A DNA stretch of 64,000 nt from the NCBI RefSeq assembly GCF_964355755.1, contig NC_092678.1, positions 23,600,365 to 23,664,364 on the forward strand, written 5' to 3'. Below are positions 23,999-36,256 of this stretch, one piece after another. Source of the stretch: Antedon mediterranea (Eukaryota; Echinodermata; Crinoidea; Comatulida; Antedonidae). A program made the translations under genes and the position numbers. A model generated the notes under the pieces. The model saw nothing but the letters and a program-made list of their open reading frames with translations. It was not told where the DNA came from and ran no database searches. Every line of letters starts with the position of its first letter. The first letter of the stretch is position 1.

Positions 23999-24467
23999 GG
24001 TCGTCGAACGGGAACCAGAAAACATAAAAGTTTGTAACTGATTTAAATGCAGCGTACTGTTTGGTAGGACTGGTTTAGAAAACAGCAAAAGGAAAGTGAA
24101 CTTTACATTGAGGTCTTGGAGATGAACACCTGCTTAACAAATTCACTTATGACTCAAAATAATTAATACACATTGTGTCAACAATGGTTTCACTTTTCGC
24201 AGCGTGATTTCTTTCTAACAATATCAGACCTACAGTAGAAAATGATATATCCTTAATTATTGTCTGTTATTATATAGCGTTCACGTTTGTTCGCTTTACT
24301 CTATACCCTTTTACCATTCGCCCTAAATTTTCACTCTGCTATCTTCCCATCATGTTCTCTTATTCATGTCAAAACCGGGTTTAAATTATACTTTCCGTTA
24401 ATTGGATATTGTTATTTGTATTATTTTGGACAAGGTTTCTCGGTAATCGATCATCAAAGGCAGTTAA

Positions 24468-24632
24468 AGCTTGGTTCCCACTCGGGCGTAATGCAGCGAC
24501 GTAAACGCAACGTAACCAATTTAACCAATCACAAGGGATGGATTATCCATTCTGTTGCTTGTGATTGGTCAACTCGCTTCTTGCGTTGCGATTACGCCTT
24601 TGCGTTGTGTCCAAAAGTGGGAACCAAGCTTT
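24468..24632 (+). mobile_element. MITE-like element, family A copy 3
   Basis: It runs from AAGCTTGGTTCCCACTCG to the inverted AGTGGGAACCAAGCTT. The interior has ACGTAAACGCAACGTAACC, CAATCACAAGGGATGG and the opposing GCTTGTGATTGGTCAA, plus GCGTTGCGATTACGCC. It is noncoding. Confidence 0.7.
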
Positions 24633-24689
24633 AACAGGTAAATGTGTTAAGATGTGATCAAATATCTGATCTCAGATTGCTATCTAAGA

Positions 24690-25045
24690 ATCGACGTGCA
24701 CTGTGAATACTGAGATTTAATAGTGTATCAGATACGAGCGACCCTGGTTGTGAATCGAAGCACAGGTTAGCCACATCGCAATGGTGATAGGAATGCTACG
24801 CCTTAGGCCCTGATTAATGAGCTATCACGACGGGCTACTGACGCCCGATTAAAACTGATCTGCGCCGAGCCAGCTTCAACAACACTTTGCCTATATCCAG
24901 CAACAGGGTGGGAGGTACACAGAAGAATCATAAGGGATGAAATATTGCTAATTTGTCTTATATTCTTTGAGGATTTACCGCCGATGGCGAAGGGTTTAAG
25001 TGACGGACACAAATTCAATAAACAACGCTGACATGACATTTAAAA
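24690..25045. other. GC-richer block of unknown origin
   Basis: This block has clearly higher GC and more CpG than its surroundings. A minus-strand frame at 24803-25039 (78 codons) runs through it with no recognised motif. The abrupt composition change suggests an old retroposon or transposon fragment; I cannot name it. Confidence 0.3.
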
Positions 25046-25585
25046 TGCAATAATAATGACGAATATAGTTTGTCATTTATACCGAGATGTCACTTTTGAC
25101 GCGCTCGTTCAAAAGTTGATGATATACCCACTCGCGTCAACTTTGTGTTACATTTCATTCGTTTTATATATTTTGTTTTGTACCTTGTATATAGATAATG
25201 CGTAGGTCACTCATGTCGTAAGAAGACGACACAATCCACTCGGGTCACTGACGTCATCACGGGTATCATTTTGAAATTAGGACAATCGGTGCGTGCATTG
25301 CATTTAATTTGGAAATTACAACGATTTGAGCATGCGCTTTGTGACGTACATGAGAAAGTTTCGCAAACACTATGACGCCGGAAACATTCCTAATTTAAGT
25401 TCACCTGTCTACACTTGGCCAGCCGTTCCAAAATACACAGAAATTTAATATTTGTAACATGTAAATCCAAGTCAATTTTTATGATATAATTATTATGTGG
25501 CGAGTGATTATCGAATGGAGTTTTTTTCGTTAGCAACATAACAACGTGCACCACTGTACTGTAGTACATAGGCCTATAGTTGTTT

Positions 25586-25768
25586 AAGCGTGGTTCCCAC
25601 TAGCGACGCAACACAAGGACGTAACGCAACGCAAGTGAATTGACCAATCACAAGCGATGGCTTATTCGCTTGTGATTGCTAACTGTCTATAACTTCGCTT
25701 GTCATTGGTTAAAACGCTTGCGTTGCGTTTACGTCCTTGCGTTACGTTCTAGTGGGAACCAAGCCTTA
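25586..25768 (-). mobile_element. MITE-like element, family A copy 4 (inverted twin of copy 1)
   Basis: It runs AAGCGTGGTTCCCACTAGCG to CTAGTGGGAACCAAGCCTT. Its reverse complement matches 4034-4200 almost base for base, except for a 13-base segment (ACGTCCTTGTGTT region) absent from the first copy and about one substitution. It has the same internal CAATCACAAGCGATGG and CGAAGTTATAGACAG blocks. Near-identity indicates recent activity or homogenisation. Confidence 0.75.
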
Positions 25769-26903
25769 AGGCTTATGTTACGTAACATTTTCAATGTGAC
25801 ACCACGAGCAATTTCGCGTTCAAATTTTGATGATAATGACGCGATGGCTTTTACACGCTTCGCGTGCTTTTCGTGTCTCTTCACTGGCTGAGAGTTTGAC
25901 ACGACGCTAGTTTCACTCAAAAGTAACTATAGAAAATAGTATTAAATATTGCTTACTGTAATATAGATTCTCCAGTTGATCTAGTTTATCAGACGTTAAA
26001 TAGGTATTGTGTAGTACGATGGCATTTTGGATAGGGAAGTTTAGTTGTCACCTTGACAATATTGGTTGCGTTATCAAGATGACGTATTGCAACTTGTCGC
26101 GCTTATCACCACTTAGCATAACATTAGGGGTTTCCCCTCTTGTTATGATTTGTTACGAAATACGCACATTCAAAACGACAATTGTTAATTTATATTATAT
26201 TTATAAATAGAATATGTTGCGTTTTGTGTGTCTTTCTGCCTATTCCGATATTATAAAGACATAGTAAGTAATACAGTTAATTTAAATATTTTGAATCTCT
26301 TTCTTTCCAAAGGTTTATTTAATGACAAATATGGAACGTGAAAAACACGCATAGAATAGGCTAAGGGAAATGGAAATTGATTTTCCGTGGTGGTCGCAGT
26401 AAAATAATTATCGTAAAGACATTCCAGTAGGGAAGATTTTAGCACGGTCTATTAATTTGTCGTTCTACTTGATCAACTTATCAATTAACTGTTAATCGAG
26501 TATTATAAATGGAGAAACACGATATTAACGTGAAGGCAAGTTGATTGGACCACCCTCCCAATCACACAACCAGAGGATTACATAAGAATCAAACAACACG
26601 TTTTCCTATATGCTTAAATGTTTTTACAGTTATTTTATTTTAAATGCAAGGCGCCCTCACTTTATGATTCCAATTGGTAATGTAGCTTAAATTTAAATTG
26701 TTCTTTAAAGTAATTTCAAAAAAGATTTTTCGAATATTGATTATGGCATTCACACACCAAGATATGAATTACGTCACGCTGAACGTAAAATTGAAAGTAA
26801 TTAAAAGGTCTCAAGTTTCTAAAGTAACAGATAAACGTGAGTTCTGTCGTCACAGGGCTCAATTCACCAACGGTCCTTTAACTTAAGACTGGTTTGTTTT
26901 TGT

Positions 26904-27052
26904 AAAGCTTTGTCAACACTATCAAACTAGTTTAAGAAAAAGTGTGATGTGCCCAGTTGTGATATACTAAAATATGGTAGTGATATGACATCGTGTCCGT
27001 GCACATCACATTTTTTTACCACATAAAGTTTGATAGTGTAAACAGAGCTTAA
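26904..27052 (-). mobile_element. MITE-like element, family B copy 2
   Basis: The termini AAGCTTTGTCAACACTATC and AAGTTTGATAGTGTAAACAG are inverted repeats. The interior has GTGATGTGCCCA, AATATGGTAGTGATATGAC and GTGCACATCACA. Orientation is opposite to the 16794 copy and it is more diverged. Confidence 0.6.
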
Positions 27053-28860
27053 GCCGTCGTCGGTATCACGGGAACTTAAACCATATTTCTAACCAGCGCA
27101 TCAGTACGTAAATTTATATAATTTCAGAGGGGGTATCTCGTGTCATAAATTTACAATCATTGAAGTTACTATTGACCCAGTGTATTAAGCACTGTATTAA
27201 CAATATTGACGGGGTATCATGGCTCTGTGGGCCTGTTTATGCCTACAACCAATTACCAAAACATTATATAACTGCAGCAAAAATAGCGCAAATCTCACAT
27301 GATGAATTTGCCCAGTTTGAAGGCGAAGGCCTACAGTAAATATACTTATGTATATGCCCACTCCTTCAAGTAAACCGTGGAGGAAATTTGATTATTCAAA
27401 TATGACACGCTGTACGGGCCGGGGTCATGCAATTGCTAAGGCATCCTAACCCCTCTAATCTCCAAAGACAATTGTAAATGTAGCATAAAAACTGTTGGAT
27501 TCAAATAAGTTTGTATCAACACTTTGTGGTCAATTGTTGTTAGTATCATATAGTATATTGTGATTGCAAAAATATATATTTTTTTGATAACCAGAGGAAG
27601 TCGTTGCTTGTATGATTTTCAAAATAAACGCGCATTTTTTATGGTTTTCAATTCGTTCGACAGCTCGTGAACATTTAGCTAACAATCGGCAACAAGTCGC
27701 CAGTCTTCCTTCTTTATTAACATGTTAAACTATCATTTCTGTCAATCATTTGAAGAAATTGTTTTTAGAGTTAAGTATGAACTCATCAGCTATTCTATCA
27801 ACTGCTAAAAAATGTAAGATTAACTTATGAAGGATTAGTTATATACTTAAGTATTAGATTAGGTTTTAAAACTCAATAATACTTGGAAACTGAATAAGTA
27901 GAGCCAGCACATTATGGGCCTATACATATCATCCATGGGGGGAAATATCATTTCTGTCAGTTTATACGAAGTATATGTATAATGTTGAATATTGTATGGT
28001 TTGTTGTGACTGAGTAATACTAAATCATTACTACTAAAATGCACACATGTACATAATAATTAAATTGTAGCCTATTCTGCACGTCTCCATACATATTTTG
28101 AAACCCCTCCCCCATCGAATTAGGAATAGTAGACAATCGTTATATTAGGCGTTGTCGTTTTAATTTTTGAAGTTCTAAACTTAACTTACTTACCTGTAGA
28201 TATGATGTTAATTATAATATATTCCACTAATAAGTGAGTAGTCCAAACTACACGTATATTGTAGATGTAATAGGTTTTAGTCCACAAAAACAAGTTGGCA
28301 CGAAAGCGTAATATCCCCGAAATTGCACCTTGTCAGACACGTATGCACACACGTTTAAATTGAGGCTTTTGTGAGGTGAATGATTAGACAAATAGACGTT
28401 TGATTTGTCAATATACTCGCATCCCCCAACAGCAGTATATATCAACAGTTTCAGCTTCAGTGTCCAAAGTTATGTTGAGTACCGCAGCATGACTTTAAAA
28501 CGCATCGGTATCGTCCAGGTTAAAATTGGTAGCGGCCTACTTCCTAGTGGTAAAGAAACAAGAGCCAAATTAATAAGTACTCTAAATACAACAAATTGGA
28601 GTAAGATGAGACGAGGGCCATGGAAATTGGAAGGTTCAATAACCATACGCACCGTGCTATTACTTTATTATTTTTAATTGAGAACACACAGCCTTACGCA
28701 TCAGTAGTCTCAATAACACAAGTTTTTTTAAAACGAAATTGCAGTTAAACGCCACCAATGTGTTATAACATTTTGGTAATTAAGACATTTATATGTTTAG
28801 AATTTATAGAGGAGATAATGATTAAGTATCACAACAACATATCTATAATACGAATACTTA
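27053..28860. other. Gene-poor stretch, nothing assigned
   Basis: AT-rich DNA without a supportable gene. The open frame 28405-28677 (plus, 90 codons) has a basic, non-repetitive C-terminal half but no recognisable family and no clear splice context, so it is not called. An AGGCCT palindrome occurs near 27918. Confidence 0.35.
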
Positions 28861-28889
28861 CGTAACTGGAAGTAAATTAAAAAGCACGA

Positions 28890-28967
28890 AAGCGAGTAAG
28901 TCCAGAGCTGTGGAGTGAGGTGGAAGCTAGCTGCTGTCAAGTGTTACGATTACTGTCGTCTGCCTCG
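28890..28967 (+). ncRNA. Candidate first exon of a spliced noncoding transcript
   Basis: A GC-richer segment ends in CCTCG followed by GTAAGA (28968-28973), a good splice donor. The next good acceptor on the same strand is the long pyrimidine tract ending TATTTCAG at 29763. No long frame crosses the junction. The 5' end is unknown; the left bound here is only where composition changes. This is a weak gene model from splice signals alone. Confidence 0.2.
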
Positions 28968-29763
28968 GTAAGACGCGCGTGTCTGTTGCTTGGCTCTGAT
29001 TGGTCACAAGATATTCAATGAGGAGGGACATTCTGAAGTATCAATGGAACGACCCTTGTATATTACGTCATCGAAACATTTCTTTTACATGACAATAGTT
29101 GAAGCCGTTTCATACTTATTTTTGTATGCAATTTGATGGGATAGAAATGATTAGGGGGTGGGGGATTGTGCGGGTGATGGGTCATGCGAATGTAAATAAG
29201 CAGCCGCTTATTACCTCTATAAACGGTTGACGTACCGTACGAGAATCGGGTGCTTAAAATACATCATTACACTGCCTCTAAATACCATTGTGAGTACCGT
29301 TTCATTAACCCCCACCCCCCTTTTTTATGTTGATTTCTTTATAATGTTCTAATCTGTTAACAAATCCAAAGCATCTATAAATGTGAACAAAGATGATTTT
29401 GTATATCCGTTTGACAACAAGGCAAGGAAGGAGGCATAAGTTATCTACGATATTAACGCCTGGGGACTGATGTCACCTGACATCTGAATTCATGCTGAAA
29501 GTAAATAACTATTTACATTAACGTGAAAAAAACTAGAAAAACAAAGAAATACAATTGTAATTTATGTTTACATTTTTACAACATCGGGAAGAAACATTCT
29601 TTGCTTAAAAAGTACGATAATAATTGCACGGCTTTTCTACGCGCGCGTCTTTGTAGTGTTGTCCTCTTTAGTGTAAGTTGAGTGCAGTTGAAATTAATAT
29701 TATTATGTGCATTTTAGAGAAAGTGTTATAACTTTTTACTAATTTGTTTTTTTTATATTTCAG

Positions 29764-29940
29764 GCTGATGTAACATCAAAGTGAGAACCAGTACACGACA
29801 GAAATAATGTACGTCCCATTGGGTCGGGTGTATTTATAAAGTCAAGATGTATTAAGAGGATCACATAGTAATGATATTATATACTGTTACGACTAACGTG
29901 TCGAGTTTGCACAATAATAAACACTACTTCACCCTGCAGA
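29764..29940 (+). ncRNA. Candidate last exon of the same transcript
   Basis: It follows TTTGTTTTTTTTATATTTCAG, a strong 3' splice site. The exon reads GCTGATGTAACATC with stops in short order, then AATAAA at 29916-29921. It could equally be the 3' end of an unrecognised gene or chance. Confidence 0.2.
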
Positions 29941-30114
29941 GATCCAATATTAACCGTAGGCTTATTTCCAGAAAAAATAAACAGTAAAATCAACCGATAT
30001 TGTACGCCATCAGATGATTTTGGTCAATTAATCAATTTATTTTCATTTTTCTAAAAAAAATGTTCATATTTGATTTAATTAGAGAATTATGCACACACAT
30101 TGCTATATTTTTGT

Positions 30115-30415
30115 TTGCGCTAAGGGAAATGTCGACCTCAAAATCAGCAAAATATTCCGAAATTTCACCCCGAAAATCCCTGGGGTGAAATAATTTCCAC
30201 CATCTAAGATTTTGATGAGTACAGAATTCTATGATGGTGCTCTATCAATTTCTTGACTCTGGGATTTCTAAAACAATCAGGAAAATATGCCGATAAATCC
30301 CTGAATTATATGTAGAAATATGTTCATATATAGATAGATATGATGATCCTGAATAAATATATGCAAAAATATTCCCACATATGTGCGCAGAAGTGCAAAA
30401 ATATAGCACTTCTAA
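30115..30415 (+). repeat. Dispersed repeat, family D copy 1
   Basis: It shares long words with 48180-48935: TATGTAGAAATATGTTCATA, TAGATAGATATGATGAT, GAATAAATATATGCAAAAAT, ATTCCCACATATGTG, GCGCAGAAGTGCAAAAATATAGC. It also has a small hairpin around AATTTCACCCC...GGGGTGAAAT at about 30163-30192. It is noncoding; mobile element type unknown. Confidence 0.6.
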
Positions 30416-30599
30416 TAGGACAAATTAGTTGAAGCAAAATAAATGAAGTTAGTGGTAATGGATAATATATAAAATGGCCGTTCGTTAAAAACACAACACA
30501 CACTCAAACCTTGCAAACAAATATGCCGCACAATTAAAATAGTTGCATATATTAGCGAAGGATCCAATGAAATCGTTAACAATTCAGTTTTTGAATAGC

Positions 30600-30680
30600 T
30601 GCGTGACGTACGTGCACCCGTACGTGCACCTGTACGTCATTCACCGGTCTAGCGGAACGGGGTTTCCAGTGTGGGTAAGT
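30600..30680 (+). promoter_or_regulatory. ACGT-rich palindromic cluster followed by a splice donor
   Basis: GTGACGTACGTGCAC, CCGTACGTGCACC and TGTACGTCATTCAC succeed each other at 30603-30645: three TACGT/GTGCAC half-sites, partly palindromic and CRE-like. About 30 bases later comes CCAGTGTGG followed by GTAAGT (30675-30680), a consensus donor. Together they would suit a promoter and first exon, but no protein frame is evident. Confidence 0.3.
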
Positions 30681-31054
30681 AACAGGACATCATTTTGTAC
30701 ATTTAGATAAATTATATTAATCTAAATAATCCACTTTTTAATTTTAATAGTCTATATTCACTCCCTGAATTAAGAATATATTGAAGCCTCTACCACCTCT
30801 ATTACTAATAGTCTACACTACCAGTAGCTAGGCCTATTGCTTGTTTTGGAATTCACTCTGTTTGGTCTCCCCCCGTCGTCGTCGGCGGTTATCTTTGAGA
30901 TCTTAGCCTAAGCCAACAAGGACACGTTTCCCAATACAATTCCAGTTATTTGATATCTTATTATAAAAGTTGTATATCGAATGAAATGGTGGAAATGTAG
31001 TCACCATTTTGACCACCATTTAATCCAAGAGGCGAATAATTATCAATTTCCGAT

Positions 31055-31169
31055 TTACTACATTATCAAACTAGTTTGACAAATGGTAGTTTTGTAGTGA
31101 TTATCATGGGGTCCATGAGCACATCACATATTTTGTCACATAAAGTTTGATATTGTAGGCAGAACTTTA
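31055..31169 (-). mobile_element. MITE-like element, family B copy 3 (short)
   Basis: The termini ACATTATCAAACTAGTTTGAC and ATAAAGTTTGATATTGTAGGCAG match family B. The interior is shortened, with GTGATTATCATGGGGTCCATG and AGCACATCACATATTTTGTC. Confidence 0.55.
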
Positions 31170-31804
31170 CCAAATTATATGTAGGCCTATTTAAACATTA
31201 TTTAGATTTTAAGTAAATCCATTTTTCCAGTAATTCTTAAGCCACAGTCGCACATGTACGGTACATTAACAATAAATATTCTTTTTAAGGGTAATCAATG
31301 TATTTTTGTCTTTCCAGAGATTGAAGATAATTTTTTTTTCTTTAGCAAATTTAGATTTTGTAACTTGAAAACTAAAAATATAAACGCAGCATGACTTGAA
31401 TGGCTTCCGTACCCTTTTAGAGTTTCCAATCATTTAGTTCACATTACCATAACCTACAAAGTAATAGCCGGCCTAACTTTCATCAATCATGACGTCATCT
31501 AATAATATTGGTTTGTTTTTCAGGTTCAGAAGAGGTGCACCGCGCGCGTTCATTCTTTTTATTCACATTTTTACATAATATAATAATTATTAACAAACTC
31601 AGAGGGGTACGGAAGCCATCAATATAAATAAATGATCATTTTTTAGCGTAAATTGAAAAAATATTAACCTGCTACATTGAATGATTATATTATTCTTGTT
31701 TGTGAATGATTATCAACGTAGTCTACGTAATCATACGTCATCGTAGTCTACGTCATCGTAGTCTACTAAAACACGATAATGTCGAGGAAAGGTATTTATG
31801 TTTT

Positions 31805-34800
31805 ATCGATTTTACGTGATTTTCTTTTAATACCTTTCGATTTGAATAACTATTATAAAAACGCATTCATAAAGTTAGTATTGCGTTACCTTACTGGCAG
31901 GTCTATTTATTAGTCGCTTGCAACGTGACTCAACAGCTCACTGTCGGTCGGTCGGTAAACACTAACCTGAGCACGGGACTGCAGCCATGTATATGGCCTT
32001 GTATTAATAACTGGTAACCGTTTGAAATAAACATAACTGGACCATACAAATATTATTTACATTTAATGACGAAATTTTACGTAGGCCTAAATCCAAATGC
32101 AAATAAAATAAAATTCTATTTCTTAATTTCAAACCCCAAAATTCTATTTCTTAATTTCAAACCCAAATCAGTTATCATAATAATGTTATTCTTTTTTCAG
32201 GTTAATCAAATATATTTTTATTATTTCAGATAATGGAGTTTTTCTATTTTTCTTTTGGAGATTTTCTTTTTATATTTGTCAATAAATAACTTAGTATTGG
32301 TTACCTTACTTGTAGGCCTATTTATTTTAATAACTGGTATCCGTTTAAAAGAAACATGGGCCTAACTGTACCCATTTTTGTTGATTAATATAAATAATAT
32401 TTTGATGGCGAAATTTTACGTTGGCCTAAATCTATTTTACGATGGACTAATGTCCAACCCCAACCAGTTATCATAATGTGCAACTAACAATATTTTTTTC
32501 AGGTTAATCAAATGTATTTTTATCTTTTCAGAAATTTGAATTTTTCTTTTGGAGATTTTCTTTTTATACCTTTAAATAAATAACTTATAAAAATGCAATT
32601 ATAAATTGTCTTAGTATTGGTTACCTTACTTGTAGGCCTATTTATTTTAATCTGGTAACCGTTTAAAAGAAACATAACTGGACCCATTTTGATTGTACCA
32701 TAAAAATATTATTTCCATTTACGTAGGAATTAATTCTATGTCGTAATTTCCAACCCCAACCAGTTCCCATAAATGTGCAACTAACAAAATTTATTCTTTT
32801 TCAGGTTAATCAGATGTATTTTTACCTTTTCAGAGATTGGAGTTTTGCTTTTGGAGATTTTATTTTTTTATCTTTTAATAAATAACTGATAAAAACGCTA
32901 TTATAAATTTACAATTCTCATGTAGTATCTGTTACCTTACTAGTAGGCCTCTAGTTTTTCTATTTTTCTTTTGGAGATTTTCTTTTTATATTTTTCAATA
33001 AATAACTTAGTATTGGCTACCTTACTTGTAGGCCTCTTTATTTTATTAATCGGTAACCATTTAAAAGAAATGTAACTGGACCCACCTAACAATATTCTTT
33101 TTCAGGTTAATCAAATGTATTTTTATCTTTTCAGAGATTGGAGTTTTTCTATTTTTCTTTTGGAGATTTTCTTTTTATATTTTTCAATAAATAACTTAGT
33201 ATTGGTTACCTTACTTGTAGGCCTCTTTATTTTAATAAACGGTAACCGTTTAAAAGAAACATAACTGGACCCATTTTGATTGTACCATCTATATATTATT
33301 TCCATTTAAGTAGGCCTAAATTAATTTAATGATGGTGCAAATAAAATAATTCTATTTCATAATTACCAACACGGCCAGTTATCATGTCCAACTAATAATA
33401 TTTATTCTTTTTCAGGTTAATCAAATGTATTTTTATCTTTGCAGAGATTGGAGTTTTTCTATTTTTCTTTTGGAGATTTTCTTTTCATACATTTAAATAA
33501 ATAACTTATAAACACACAATTATAAATTCTCATATAGTATTGGTTACCTTACTAGGTCTAATTATTTTAACCATTTAAAAACAAAACATAACTGGCATGG
33601 ACCCATTTCGATTGTACCATAAACATATTATTTCCATTTACGTAGAAATTAATTATTTCCAACCCCAACCAGTTCCGATAAATGTGCAACTAACAATATT
33701 TATTCTTTTTCATGTTAATCAAATGTATTTCTATCTTTTCAGAGATTGGAGTTTTGCTTTTAGAGATTTTCTTTTTATACCTTTAAATAAACTTATAAAA
33801 ATACAATTATAAATGTTCATAGTATTGGTTACCTTAGTTGTAGGCCTATTTATTTTAATCTGGTAACCGTTTAAAAGAAACGTAACTGGACCCATTTTGA
33901 TTGTACCATAAAAATAGAAATTATACCTAGGCCTAAATCAATTTGATGATGATGCAAATAAAATTAATTATATTTCATAATTTCCAACCCAAACCAGTTA
34001 TCATAATGTGCGACTAACAATATTTATTCTTTTCAGGTTAATCAAATATATTTTTATCTTTTTAGAGATTGGAGTTTTTCTATTTCCTTTCAGAGATTTC
34101 CTTGTTTTACCTTTAAATAACTTAGTATTGGTTACCTTACTTGTAGGCCTATTTATTTTAATAACTGGTAACCGTTAAAAAGAAACATAATTGAACCCAC
34201 CTAACAATATTCTTTTTCAGGTTAATCAGATGTATTTTTATCTTTTCAGAGATTGGATTTTACTTTCGGAGATTTTCTTTTTTTATCTTTCAATAAATAA
34301 CTTATAAAAACGCTATTATAAATTTACAATTCTCATAATAGTATTGGTTACCTTACTTGTAGGCCTATTTTAATAAACCTTAACCGTTTTAAAGAAACGT
34401 AACTTGACCCATTTTGATTGTACCATAACAAATTTCCATTTACGTAGAAATTCTACGTAGGCCTAAATCAATTTGATGATGGTGCAAATAAAATTAATTA
34501 TATTTCATAATTTCCAACCCAAACCAGTTATCATAATGTGCGACTAACAATATTTATTCTTTTCAGGTTAATCAAATATATTTTTATCTTTTTAGAGATT
34601 GGAGTTTTTCTATTTTTTTTTGTTGAGATTTCCTTTTTTTATCTTTCAATGAATAACTATAAAAACGCTATTATAAATGTATTGGTTACCTTATTTGTAG
34701 GCTCTTTATTTTAATAAACGGCAACCGTTTAAAAGAAACATAACTGGACCCATTTTGATTGTAACATAAAAATATAATTTCCATTCATATTTCAATAAAT

Positions 34801-34938
34801 AACTTAGTATTTATTTTAATAACTGGTAACCGTTTAAAAAGAAGTTTTGATTGTTTCATATATCGATTTAAGTGACGAAATGTTACGTATGCCTAAATAG
34901 ATAATCAAATGTATTTTTATCTTTTCAGAGATTGAGAT
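31805..34938. repeat. Satellite of ~0.3-kb units
   Basis: About ten units of roughly 150-350 bp share, in order, CTTTTTCAGGTTAATCAAATG, ATTTTTATCTTTTCAGAGATTGGAG, TTTTGGAGATTTTCTTTTTATA, CAATAAATAACTTA, TATTGGTTACCTTACTTG, TAGGCCT, GGTAACCGTTTAAAAGAAAC and ACTGGACCCATTTTGATTG. The CAGGTTAATC start recurs near 32199, 32502, 32803, 33103, 33414, 33713, 34035, 34219 and 34566. Units are 10-25 percent diverged by eye and some are truncated. It is noncoding. Confidence 0.9.
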
Positions 34939-35490
34939 ATTTTTTGTACCAATAGAATTTAACGTTTCCACGTAAATCCATTATATCATAAGTAGGTACG
35001 TCTTACTAAAACATTTACTATCTTGCAAACTAAGACAATATAAAATTACTGTAATAATCTTTGTTTTGTTTAGATTGGTACAATTAAAAATCCCTGTATT
35101 CTAATTTTATTTTTTACAGATCAACAACAGATTACGTCATCAGATTATGCCAATACTATATACTTGTTTATATACTTATTTCTAACCTCAATAGTGACGG
35201 AAGCCTCTAACTAAATTAAAAAATCTAAGCAATATTTAAAATATAATTTTCAGAATTTCTTTTGTTTTTTTCTAGACTGAAAAATTAACGTAGTGTGTAT
35301 GCCATCGTTGTATAAAAACTGTATCAAATACATCACGTAAATGTAAGTAAGACCAACAATGTAGAGTCCATTTTTATAATAAACAATTTTGTTTTTAATG
35401 TTTTGAGACATTTGTGATTTACAATACATAGGATATGTGGACATATAATTGCTGTATTTTATTATATATTTTTATAGATTAAAAACTTGG
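34939..35490. other. AT-rich spacer between satellites
   Basis: No gene is supported. TTTTATTTTTTACAG at about 35106-35119 is a plausible 3' splice site on the plus strand. Nothing else is recognisable. Confidence 0.3.
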
Positions 35491-35493
35491 ACA

Positions 35494-35764
35494 CGGCGCG
35501 ACAAGAACCGAACAACGGCGCGACAAGAACCGAACAACGGCGCGACAAGAACCGAACAACGCCGCGACAAGAACCGAACAACGGCCGCGACAAGAACTGA
35601 ACAACGGCGCGACAAGAACCGAACAACGCCGCGACAAGAACCGAACAACGGCCGCGACAAGAACTGAACAACGGCGCGACAAGAACCGAACAACGGCGCG
35701 ACAAGAACCGAACAACGGCGCGACAAGAACCGAACAACGGCGCGACAAGAACCGGACAACGGCG
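35494..35764. repeat. 22-bp GC-rich minisatellite
   Basis: About twelve units of GGCGCGACAAGAACCGAACAAC. Variants (GCCGCG, GGCCGCG, AACTGAAC) occur in the same order twice, so the array shows a higher-order unit of about 67 bp. It is embedded in AT-rich DNA. Open frames on both strands are by-products of the repeat. Confidence 0.9.
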
Positions 35765-36057
35765 GAAAAAGTACGAAACAGCATTGGTGGTCAACGAGGC
35801 AGACGATGACAAATATATTGTGTTCTAATTTTGCAATTATGATAAAATAAAAATATATCTTATTTTAATCGAAGTAAACACTTTAAAATGTCCATAATTC
35901 ATCAATACAAATATACTAACTTGCTTAACCATTTTTTTCTCCTCCATTTTTTCTAATTCACTAATTCATTTGTACTACTTGTTATTGTTGGCTTTCATGT
36001 AATGGTATCCCTCTTCTTATTTTACATTCCTCTCCATATCACCTTTCTTAGCTTGTG

Positions 36058-36256
36058 GGTAAGGTATGTAAGTAGGCTAGATATGTAAATAAGTCCTATG
36101 TATGCAAGTTTAAGTAAGTCCAGGTATGTAAGTGTAAGTAAGAAAGTAAGTCCAGGTAGGTAGGTCATGTATGTAAGAAGATCATGTATGTAAGTAGATC
36201 ATATATGTAAGTCCTATGTAAGTAAGTCCAGGTATGTTAGTAGGCCAGGTAAAGTA
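36058..36256. repeat. GTAAGT-rich short tandem array
   Basis: Irregular units such as AGGTATGTAAGTA and GTAAGTCCAGG repeat over ~200 bases. I count nine exact GTAAGT hexamers on the plus strand. Each is a consensus 5' splice-site core. Confidence 0.7.

Noticed and set aside
28405-28677. 90-codon plus frame
   Set aside because: No family recognised, no splice or promoter support; cannot be distinguished from chance.
35462-35812. Three overlapping ~100-codon minus frames
   Set aside because: They are shadows of the 22-bp GC-rich minisatellite.
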